From NCBI GenBank assembly GCA_964494505.1, contig CAZBRO010000015.1, positions 48,725 through 112,724 on the forward strand: DNA of 64,000 bases, given 5' to 3'. This DNA comes from CAIYRG01 sp964494505. Its GTDB lineage: Bacteria; Pseudomonadota; Alphaproteobacteria; Micropepsales; Micropepsaceae. The notes beneath the pieces are model-generated. The model was not told the DNA's origin. It worked only from the letters and a program-made list of their open reading frames with translations, and made no database searches. Position numbers and translations under genes: made by a program. Shown one piece after another: positions 1 through 7,362 of the stretch (its first letter is position 1; each line of letters begins with the position of its first letter).

Positions 1-507
1 AAGAATATCGAGTTCGCCAGGATCGCAAGCTTGCCCCAAAAGACATCCGTTACTCTTGAACTTGCTGTAGGCGGAGGCGCGCCGGAACACGAGCTCATTA
101 GGCATGGGTGGCGCGTCGTCAACGGTCCCGCCGTGACCGCAACACCGGGCACGTATCGGGATTTTATCGCGCGATCGCGCGGAGAGATTTCGACGGCGAA
201 AAATATCTACGTTGCGATGAGAACGGGTTGGTTCAGTTGCCGTAGCGCGTGCTACCTCGCCGCTGGCCGGCCTGCGATCGTGCAAGACACCGGATTTTCA
301 AAATATATCCCGACCGGTGAAGGCCTCATTGCCTTCGACACTGTGGAGCAAGCGCATTCCGCGATCGACGTGGTGGAGAACGACTATCCCAAACATGCGG
401 CTGCCGCGAAAGACATCGCCGCAGCATACTTTGATTCCGAGATCGTTCTCTCCCACATGCTCAGCGAAATCTTCAAAGGCGGCCGATCGATGGGCGGCAT
501 GAATTAA
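1..507 (+). CDS. Glycosyltransferase-like protein, C-terminal part (5' end outside window)
   Basis: The frame is open from the first base, so only the last 168 codons are visible; a TTG at 31 is probably internal. The visible part resembles the end of a GT-B fold glycosyltransferase: a segment around the SRGEISTAKN stretch, then GRPAIVQDTGFSKYIPTGEG, which is typical of the donor-nucleotide side of family-1-like transferases, where a Gly-rich turn and an acidic residue hold the sugar nucleotide. It ends in a short helical tail. Probably cytoplasmic, transferring a sugar to an unknown acceptor. About 260 bp of non-coding DNA separate it from the next gene, so it is likely a separate transcription unit. 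The family call rests on the C-terminal pattern only. Confidence 0.6.
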   Translation, partial: KNIEFARIASLPQKTSVTLELAVGGGAPEHELIRHGWRVVNGPAVTATPGTYRDFIARSRGEISTAKNIYVAMRTGWFSCRSACYLAAGRPAIVQDTGFSKYIPTGEGLIAFDTVEQAHSAIDVVENDYPKHAAAAKDIAAAYFDSEIVLSHMLSEIFKGGRSMGGMN

Positions 508-767
508 TAACGCCCTGAAGAGATGCGGTTCGTCGCGCCGCGCAGACAGTTCCGGCCATCGTGGCCCCTGTTTCCTGCGGGAGGTTTCTTTCGAACCTGT
601 AATGTTCTCCCCTGAGGGGCCTCCCTCGCACGCCGCGATTGCACGGATTGTGTTCGCGCGGCAAAATCAGTAATGACGCGTAAAATCTAGGCGCGAGACC
701 TAGGGACTCGCCAACAACGGCGGGGATGGACTTGGTTTGGCGACGCGAGCGGTCCAGGGAGGATGAC

Positions 768-1550
768 ATGAGAGCCACTGCGCGGCTTACGAAACGACGC
801 CTCGTTCCGGCGATTGCCGCCGGTCTCACCTGCGCGGCGCTCGCGGCTGTGGCCGCAACCGCCCCGAGCGGCGACATTGCGGGCATATGGTGGGCGAATT
901 CGTACAGCCCTTCCATCAAGGCATACCTCGTCGGCGGTGGTGACGTTCCGTTGAACGACGCCGGCAAGATGAAGTACGCCGAGAACCAAGCCGGGCTGAA
1001 GGACGGTTCCATGGTCGATCGGGCGCGGCGCTATTGTACGCCGGATGGCATCCCCCGTTCCCTCTCGACGCCGTACCCGTTCCAGATCATCGACGCGCCA
1101 CCGGGCCAGATGAGCTGGGTCTATGAGCAGAACCGTATGATCCGCGGCATTTCCATGGTGAAGCCGATCGACAGTCTGGAGAAGCTGTCGGTCCTGCCCT
1201 TCTGGAACGGCCACTCCGCCGGGCGCTGGGAGGGCGATACGCTCGTCGTACAGTCGGCGGGCTTCAATGAGAGCACGTTCGTCGATGCAACCGGCTTGCC
1301 GCACAGCGATCAATTGCAGACCACGGAACGGGTGCGCAAGATCAATGGCGGCAAGCAGCTCGAGGATGTCATTACCGTCCACGATCCCTTTTATTATTCG
1401 CGCGATTGGCAAGCCCGCTATGTCTATGACAATCATGATGGGATGCGGATGATGGAATACATCTGCGGCGAGCCCCACCGCGATATTTCCGGGATCAAAG
1501 GGGTGAATGAGGCCCGTGCCGCAAACGCGTCCCGCGCCCAGGGACGTTAA
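768..1550 (+). CDS. Secreted protein of the WEGDTLVV/PDF paralogous family, divergent member (copy A)
   Basis: A 260-residue exported protein of unknown function. The ATG at 768 is chosen over an upstream in-frame ATG at 726 because AGGGAGG (756-762) sits 5 bases before it and it opens a signal peptide (basic MRATARLTKRR, then an Ala-rich core to about residue 32). It shares the family signature: a Cys-x-Pro-x-Gly-Ile-Pro segment (CTPDGIPRSL), then GRWEGDTLVVQSAGF, a PHSDQL segment and a late DV-x-TVHDP stretch. It is the most divergent of the seven copies: it lacks the PDF after the signal peptide and the terminal DF. It heads a run of three co-directional paralogs, with 17 bp to the next. 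Similar proteins are common in soil Proteobacteria and Acidobacteria without assigned function. Confidence 0.72.
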   Translation: MRATARLTKRRLVPAIAAGLTCAALAAVAATAPSGDIAGIWWANSYSPSIKAYLVGGGDVPLNDAGKMKYAENQAGLKDGSMVDRARRYCTPDGIPRSLSTPYPFQIIDAPPGQMSWVYEQNRMIRGISMVKPIDSLEKLSVLPFWNGHSAGRWEGDTLVVQSAGFNESTFVDATGLPHSDQLQTTERVRKINGGKQLEDVITVHDPFYYSRDWQARYVYDNHDGMRMMEYICGEPHRDISGIKGVNEARAANASRAQGR

Positions 1551-1567
1551 CAAACAAAGGCTGTGCT

Positions 1568-2446
1568 ATGGCAGGTTCCCGTTCTTCGATCGCGGCTCTC
1601 GCAGCAGGTGCGTTGGGCACGTGCGTTATTGCAGGCCTTGCATTGGCTGCCGACCTCCCGGCGCCGCATTTTCCATCCGGCATTCCGGACTTCTCGTCCA
1701 ACAACATGGGTTGGGCATCCGATGGGATCGAGTTCCTTCCGGTGCCGGGTGAAAAATATGTGCCGATCACCAGCGATCCCCAGCACCCCTATTGCGGCAA
1801 CCGGATCCTGGCAAAATGCAATTTCCAGAATCTGCCGCCCATCGGTGACACCGGCAATCCGATCCTGCAACCATGGGCCGCAGCCGCGATGAGAAAGACG
1901 AATGCCGAGATTCTGGGCGGCAAAACTGTCTTCGAGGCGATGGGCCGGTGCTGGCCGGGCGGCATTCCGGGGATGATGCTGTTCACGGCGGAGCCGGCAT
2001 ATTTTCTGCAGACGCCCAAGGAGGTCACGATCCTGTATTCCCGCGGGCCAAACATTCGGCATGTCTACATGAATGCGGAACACAGCCGGAATCCGGCGCC
2101 CACTTGGCTCGGCGAATCTGTCGGCCATTACGAGGGCGATGAGCTCGTTATCGATACCATCGGGCTGAGCGACAAGACCTTCGTGGATTTCTACCATACG
2201 CCGCACACCGGCAAGCTGCACGTGGTCGAACGCTACAAATTGCTCGACGGAGGCAAGCGCATGCAGGGTTTCGTGACGATCGAGGATCCCGGCACGTTCA
2301 CGACGAAATGGTCGGCGCTGCATTATTATATCCGGCACGACACTGCGATTGCGGATTCGGAGTCGATCTGCGCCGAGAATAACGACGCGAACTATTTCCA
2401 CCAGGACGAGGCGCCAATTCCGCAGACAAAGACGCCCGACTTCTGA
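1568..2446 (+). CDS. Secreted protein of the PDF paralogous family (copy B)
   Basis: A 292-residue protein with a signal peptide of about 27 residues ending near LALAAD. The mature part soon carries GIPDFSSNNMGW and the protein ends in KTPDF. In the core are RCWPGGIPGMML, FLQTPKEVTILY, an HSRNPAPTWLGESVGHYEG stretch, VIDTIGLSDKTFVDF and LHVVERY, then a TIEDPGTFTTKW segment and a late Cys (ICAENNDANYF). Two Cys (in RCWPGG and ICAENN) are shared with the other copies and might form a periplasmic disulfide. It starts 17 bp after copy A with a weak AAAGG site and is probably co-transcribed with A and C. No enzymatic motif is recognised. Closest local relative: copy C. Confidence 0.75.
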   Translation: MAGSRSSIAALAAGALGTCVIAGLALAADLPAPHFPSGIPDFSSNNMGWASDGIEFLPVPGEKYVPITSDPQHPYCGNRILAKCNFQNLPPIGDTGNPILQPWAAAAMRKTNAEILGGKTVFEAMGRCWPGGIPGMMLFTAEPAYFLQTPKEVTILYSRGPNIRHVYMNAEHSRNPAPTWLGESVGHYEGDELVIDTIGLSDKTFVDFYHTPHTGKLHVVERYKLLDGGKRMQGFVTIEDPGTFTTKWSALHYYIRHDTAIADSESICAENNDANYFHQDEAPIPQTKTPDF

Positions 2447-2457
2447 TCTCCCGTATC

Positions 2458-2466
2458 GAGAGGTGA
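2458..2466 (+). promoter_or_regulatory. Ribosome binding site that marks the original start of copy C
   Basis: GAGAGGTGA lies 4 bases before an ATG at 2471. That ATG reads only five codons (M L K S G) before TAG at 2486, yet the spacing is ideal and the signal-peptide codons follow at once in the neighbouring frame. This identifies 2471 as the ancestral start of copy C. Confidence 0.6.
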
Positions 2467-2470
2467 TGTC

Positions 2471-3351
2471 ATGCTCAAATCCGGTTAGTCGGACAGTTTG
2501 CTTCACGGAAGAAAGCCGTCCTCGGCATTGCCGGTCTTTGCTGCATTGCCGGAACGGCATTCGCTGCCGGAGCACAAGCTCCCGGTTTGCCTCCCGGGGT
2601 TCCGGACTTCTCTTCTGGCAATATGGGCTGGGCGGCGGCAAGTTTCGATTTGCTTCCGCCGGTTGACGGCGGGCCGGGCCCGGTAAAGAACGACCCGAGA
2701 TTTCCGTTCTGCCGAAACGGCCAAGGCTGCACCGTGATGCCCCGCATGGCCGACCCGCACAGCCCGATATTGCTGCCTTGGGCGCAGGCTGTCGTGAACA
2801 GGTGGAACGACGACATTCAGAAGGGTAAGCAAGCCTTTGCCGCACAATCGCGCTGCTGGCCGGGCGGCGTTCCGAACATGCTGACCTACACGGCAGAACC
2901 GACCTATTTCCTGCAAACGCCGAACGAGGTCACGATACTGTACGAGCGCGGGCCCAATATCCGCCACGTCTATATGAACGTGCCGCACAGTCAAAATCTC
3001 ATGCCAAGCTGGCTGGGTGAATCCGTGGGCCATTACGAAGGCGACACGCTCGTCATCGACACCATCGGCCTGAACGACAGGACCTTCGTCGACAATTACC
3101 GCACCCCGCACACGACTGAGCTTCACGTGGTCGAGCGCTACACCATCGCCAACGATCGCAAGTCGATGATGGCAACCCTTACAGTGGAAGATCCCGGCAC
3201 CTTTACGGGCAAATGGGGAGCGTCACAGCGATTCATTCTGCACAATCAGCCAATTTCGGAAGCCGAGAATGTTTGTGTGGAGAACAACGACGCGAATTAC
3301 TTCCACGAAGACGAGACACCGATTCCACAGACGAAAACGCCCGATTTTTGA
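2471..3351 (+). CDS. Secreted protein of the PDF paralogous family (copy C), apparent frameshift in the first codons
   Basis: From about 2485 to 3351 one frame encodes a complete signal peptide (basic SRKK, then LGIAGLCCIAGTAFA) and the mature family domain: GVPDFSSGNMGW, RCWPGGVPNML, FLQTPNEVTILYERGPNIRH, GESVGHYEGDTLVIDT, LHVVERY, TVEDPGTFTGKW, VCVENNDANYF, and a terminal KTPDF. No ATG, GTG or TTG precedes the signal peptide in this frame; the first conventional start is TTG 2587, which would remove it. The ATG at 2471, with a good ribosome site, is one base out of register: one extra base between 2474 and 2486 would join it perfectly. So it is either a sequencing or assembly error or a recent 1-nt deletion. 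The rest is undamaged. Closest to copy B. Confidence 0.7.
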
Positions 3352-3382
3352 TAAGGGCGGCCCCGATAAGCACCGCTCAGGG

Positions 3383-3754
3383 TCATCTGCCTCCCCTCGA
3401 GCAGATCAAATCGGCGTTCGAAAGAGGGCCTCCCAACCGTCCGGTCGAAGGACCATTGAAATAGCATTGGTCATTGGTCTTCAGCGCCTCCTTTGTGCGG
3501 CAGCGCGCATAGTCTGATGATCCGGCAGGGTAACCCGCCTTTACGCATGCTTGGTCGCCTGGCGAACAATCGCCCAACCCACGTCGCTGGCGCTCCGCAT
3601 CAACGCTTGGGCTTTGAGCATATGGTTTGCACAGCGCGGCGATGGCCACCCCTCTGAGTTCCGTCGGAGCAAAGTCCGAATTCTCGCCGCCGGCCGTCGA
3701 ACTGCAGCCAGCCAGCAACAGAAATGCGAGCAATATTCGCACAGCGCACTCCAA
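3383..3754 (-). CDS. Small lipoprotein of unknown function
   Basis: Up to 123 residues, with a type II signal peptide: a short basic start, the hydrophobic run ILLAFLLLAG and a lipobox LAGC, where Cys 17 would be lipidated. The mature part has several Cys (CKPYAQ, GDCSPGDQAC, RCRTKEA, QCYFNG, ICSRG), suggesting disulfides in the periplasm or outer membrane. The start is either TTG 3754 (AGGAAAG just upstream) or GTG 3742; both keep the lipobox. It is convergent with copy C (31 bp gap). No family recognised. Confidence 0.6.
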   Translation of the reverse strand: MECAVRILLAFLLLAGCSSTAGGENSDFAPTELRGVAIAALCKPYAQSPSVDAERQRRGLGDCSPGDQACVKAGYPAGSSDYARCRTKEALKTNDQCYFNGPSTGRLGGPLSNADLICSRGGR

Positions 3755-4137
3755 CGCTTTCCTGCAATTTAACAGACGAACAGGATCAGGACCTTTGAAA
3801 TCGGCCGTGCACTGGCCCGCCGAAGTATGCGGAAGTGAAGCGCGGCGACGCGCCGGAACGCTTTAAAACGGCAGAGCAAGTACTCGATCTGGAAGGGCTG
3901 TGTGCATCGCTTCTTTCCGATAAAGCTTGCGCTCACAATCCGTACGCTTCCGTACATGTCCGGCTTTTAATGCAACGGACGTGCATATGCGGCTCGTAGG
4001 GTCCACACTCCCACGATTGAAGTTGTGCCGATGCGGACGCGTATGCGGCTCGCGGGGGAGAAATCGGCCTTAATGAAAACTGGGAGTGCAAAGACCAACT
4101 CAAAATCCAGAATTTCGCAAATGAGCGGGAGGGGAAA
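3755..4137. other. Intergenic region upstream of TonB-dependent receptor 1
   Basis: About 380 bp without a convincing gene between the lipoprotein start and the receptor start. It holds a spaced direct repeat (listed separately) and, further left, CCGTAC twice separated by four bases (around 3942-3957). A strong Shine-Dalgarno, GGGAGGGG (4127-4134), precedes the receptor ATG. No clear sigma-70 promoter can be assigned by eye. Confidence 0.5.
3977..4052. repeat. Two direct repeats GGACG-(2-4 nt)-TATGCGGCTCG
   Basis: Unit 1 is 3977-3996 and unit 2 is 4035-4052. Both have GGACG followed, after four and two bases respectively, by the identical 11-mer TATGCGGCTCG. Their starts are 58 bp apart, and the second ends 85 bp before the receptor ATG. 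This would suit a tandem operator for a dimeric regulator but could be chance or a decayed repeat. Confidence 0.4.
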
Positions 4138-7077
4138 ATGTCACCGTCAAAAAGAGGGCGTTGGTATTTAGGCGTATCGGCATTGGGGTTTCTGAGCGGC
4201 CATGCGGCCTACGCTCAGAATGCCCCTGCACCTGAAATGGCTCCAGAGCAAGTACTTATCACCGGTTCACTACTTGGCGCCGCGAATTTTGAGGCGCCAA
4301 CACCGGTGACCCAAGTGGGCGCCGTCCAAGTGGAAACGCGGGCGCTGACTGGTGTCGGTACTTTGATTGAGGAGCTACCCTTCGCTCAAACCGGTGGAGG
4401 GCTTACCCGCAACACCAATGGCATCGTGGCGGCCGCCCAGAGCCTTCCCAATCTGCGGGGCCTTACGGCAAACAATACCTTGGTGCTCATCGACGGCCAG
4501 CGTCCCACGCCGATAAACCCGACCAACAATTTCGATACCGATATGATTCCTTCGAGCCTTTTGGATCGGTTCGAGGTGGTCACGACCGGTGCATCGGCGA
4601 GTTATGGTTCGGACGCCGTTGCCGGCGTGGTCAATTTCATCCTGAAGGACCACCTGGAAGGCTTTACCGGCAGCGTGCAATACGGAACCTCCCAGCGCGG
4701 CGATGAGAATCAGACCGTCGACAGCGCCGCGTTCGGTACGGCCTTTGCCGGCGGCAAAGGCCATTTCATCATCGGTGGCGAATTCGCAAAGCAATTCAGA
4801 ACAGTCAACATGTACGCCCGGGATTGGGGAAGAAACGAACCCGGTCTCGTCGCATTGCCTGCGACGAGGGCTGCCGGTTTACCTGCCAATCTGCTGACCA
4901 ACCATGCCGAGATCGATAACGGCACCCAGGGCGGCTTGATTACCGGTTGTGCGCCGTCCACCGCAGTATGCCCGTTCGGTTCCCAATCTTTGCAGAATCA
5001 AGTCTCGTTCGATCAGAACGGCCAGCCGTACAACTTCCCCTATGGATCGCTCGTGGGCGGATCATACATGGTCGGCACCGGAAATTACGGCGTCAGCAGC
5101 CTCAACCGGCAGCTCTCTCCACCCTACCAGCGTACCGCGAGTCTGGCGCGGATCGAATACGACATAACCCCGGATATCAACGCTTACGCCTCGATCAATT
5201 ATGGCCAATTGGAAAGCAACGACCCGTCTCAAGGATCGCCGTTTCCCATTCCGCTGAAAATCCTGTCGGGTAATCCGTATATCCCCGCCTCGATTCAAGC
5301 AGTAATGACCGCGAACAAGATAACGTCGATTACCCTCGCCAAGGAAAATCTCGACGGCTTGGGGACGGGAAACACTGCCAATAACAAGAATACGCTGCTG
5401 CAATCCTTCTTTGGGGTCAAAGGCAGCATATTCGGCGACTGGAATTGGGATGTTCAGGGCAGCGACGGGCGGGCAGTCGTCTGGCAGGCCTTCTCTAACG
5501 TTCCGCTTGTGGCGAATCTGGATTCCGCAGCCTATGTGGTGAAGGATGCAAACGGGACGCCGGTTTGCGGGCCGGCGGCAACCAACCCCATACCCTTAGG
5601 GAACCCCGCCTTGACCACAGCGCAAATCGCAGCGCAGGCGAGCCCCGGTTGCCAGCCCTACAATCCATTTGGCGTTCCATCGGCTGCCTCCGTCAACTAC
5701 ATCAACAATGACCCGAACCCCGGCGGGGTCGATGGCTCGAAAGCGAATATCCGCCAATACATGTTCAACGCCGATCTCAGGGGCTCGCCGTTGATGCTGC
5801 CGGCCGGGCCGCTCGATGTCGCCGTCGGCGCGAACTACCGGCACAACAGCTACGCCCAACTTGGCAGCCCGCCAGCAGAATTGGGACTTTATCAAACCCG
5901 CAATCCGCCGACATTCTTCATCGATCAGTCGGTGTGGGAGACCTTTGGCGAAGTCGGCATTCCGGTGGTCAAGGATCTGCCCTTTGCGCAATCGGTCGAT
6001 CTAAATGCCGCAGCCCGCTATACCGATTACAGCATCACCGGCGGCACGACGACGTGGAAATTCGGAGGAACCTGGGACATCAACGACGTGGTGCGTTTAC
6101 GCGCCACCCGGTCGCAGGACATTCGCGCCCCGAACTTCACCGAGCTGTCGACGTTTCCGACCTCGTCGGCCACCAACGTACAAAATCCAATCAGCGGCAT
6201 TTCTCAACGCGTCAGCAACATAATAACCACCGGCAACCCGGATCTGAGCCCGGAAGTCTCCCAGAACGTGACCGGAGGCATCGTGTTTCAGCCGAATGCC
6301 GATTTTCTCTCAGGCTTTCTCTCTGGCTTCCGGGCCTCGGCCGATTATTATCGCATCAGGATTTCGGGCCAGATCGCGGCGGTCAGCGCGCCGGACGTTA
6401 TTAACCGGTGCCTGTTGCTGAAGCTGCAGAACTTCTGCAATCAGATCACGTTCACAGGAGGTGTCGTTGGCACTCCCGGTCCCGATATAACCACCGGTTT
6501 TGGCATCACCGCCCTCCATCTGGAGTCGGTGAATTTGAATTCCGAAGTCCAAGACGGGTGGGACTTCAATCTCAGTGAGCACTTCGTACTCGAGCAGCTG
6601 GGCGTGCCCGGTTCCTTCGACCTTTCGGCGCTAGGCTCTTACATCAATCAGCAAAGAACCTTTCAGTCGCAAAGCGATGGCACGGTCATAAACATCAACG
6701 CCGCCGACACAACGACCGCGCCACGCTGGTCGTGGAACGTTAATTTCACTTATAACCTCGAGCGCCTGACGGCGAACCTGCAAATGCGTTACTATTCACC
6801 CATCAAATACGCTACCACGAACATCGGGCCCGATGACCGCAATTATAGCCCAAGCAACCCCCTCAGCATCAATCAAAATATCTGGCCGGCAGCAGTGACC
6901 TTCAATCTCCATCTGGCCTACGACGTCATCCAGGAACCCGACGGCCGGGATTTGCAGGTCTACCTCAACGTCGACAATCTGCTCGACAAGAACCCGCCGA
7001 TCATCTGGTGGTATGTCAGCAACTACGATGTCGTTGGTCGCTACTTCAAGCTGGGGGTACGCTACTCTATGCCGTAG
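4138..7077 (+). CDS. TonB-dependent outer membrane receptor 1
   Basis: A 979-residue outer-membrane active transporter. A signal peptide (basic SPSKRGRW, cleavage near AYAQ) is followed by a short Ala/Pro linker and APEQVLITGSLL, a TonB-box-like region. The plug domain spans roughly residues 45-170: LRGLTANNTLVLIDGQR, a region near FEVVTTGASASYGSDAVAG and VVNFILK. A 22-strand barrel then runs to the end (last residues LGVRYSMP). No N-terminal STN signalling domain, so it probably does not signal through an anti-sigma factor. GGGAGGGG precedes the ATG. It is followed on the same strand, 285 bp later, by a TPR-SPINDLY transferase, and preceded by three PDF-family genes. The substrate cannot be read from sequence. 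Confidence 0.93.
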   Translation: MSPSKRGRWYLGVSALGFLSGHAAYAQNAPAPEMAPEQVLITGSLLGAANFEAPTPVTQVGAVQVETRALTGVGTLIEELPFAQTGGGLTRNTNGIVAAAQSLPNLRGLTANNTLVLIDGQRPTPINPTNNFDTDMIPSSLLDRFEVVTTGASASYGSDAVAGVVNFILKDHLEGFTGSVQYGTSQRGDENQTVDSAAFGTAFAGGKGHFIIGGEFAKQFRTVNMYARDWGRNEPGLVALPATRAAGLPANLLTNHAEIDNGTQGGLITGCAPSTAVCPFGSQSLQNQVSFDQNGQPYNFPYGSLVGGSYMVGTGNYGVSSLNRQLSPPYQRTASLARIEYDITPDINAYASINYGQLESNDPSQGSPFPIPLKILSGNPYIPASIQAVMTANKITSITLAKENLDGLGTGNTANNKNTLLQSFFGVKGSIFGDWNWDVQGSDGRAVVWQAFSNVPLVANLDSAAYVVKDANGTPVCGPAATNPIPLGNPALTTAQIAAQASPGCQPYNPFGVPSAASVNYINNDPNPGGVDGSKANIRQYMFNADLRGSPLMLPAGPLDVAVGANYRHNSYAQLGSPPAELGLYQTRNPPTFFIDQSVWETFGEVGIPVVKDLPFAQSVDLNAAARYTDYSITGGTTTWKFGGTWDINDVVRLRATRSQDIRAPNFTELSTFPTSSATNVQNPISGISQRVSNIITTGNPDLSPEVSQNVTGGIVFQPNADFLSGFLSGFRASADYYRIRISGQIAAVSAPDVINRCLLLKLQNFCNQITFTGGVVGTPGPDITTGFGITALHLESVNLNSEVQDGWDFNLSEHFVLEQLGVPGSFDLSALGSYINQQRTFQSQSDGTVININAADTTTAPRWSWNVNFTYNLERLTANLQMRYYSPIKYATTNIGPDDRNYSPSNPLSINQNIWPAAVTFNLHLAYDVIQEPDGRDLQVYLNVDNLLDKNPPIIWWYVSNYDVVGRYFKLGVRYSMP

Positions 7078-7362
7078 CAGAACCGCTGAAAGGCCGCGCT
7101 CAGTCTGCTCCGCGAAAAGAACCGCCCCTGTTCCGCTCTGCCAAGACTGCCCCCCAGGGCGCATCGGGATTGTCATCGGCAGCGGGCGGGTGATTGAAAG
7201 CATCCGCACGCGCCAACCTCGCATCGCGCGGGCCTAGGCATTTATGCGATCACGAACCCGGCGGAGGCTGCGTCGCAAAGTGGCACTGTGGGGCGCCATT
7301 GACGCGCGTCTCAGCCCTTGAATACCGTTGGCCTCGGGCAGGAGGAAAGCAAGGTCGGTCGC

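Noticed and set aside
687..1553. 288-codon open frame on the minus strand
   Set aside because: Antisense shadow of PDF-family copy A, without signal peptide, ribosome site or family pattern; caused by GC-rich codon bias.
1547..2845. 432-codon open frame on the minus strand
   Set aside because: Runs antisense through copies B and C; Arg-rich low-plausibility protein and no start signal.
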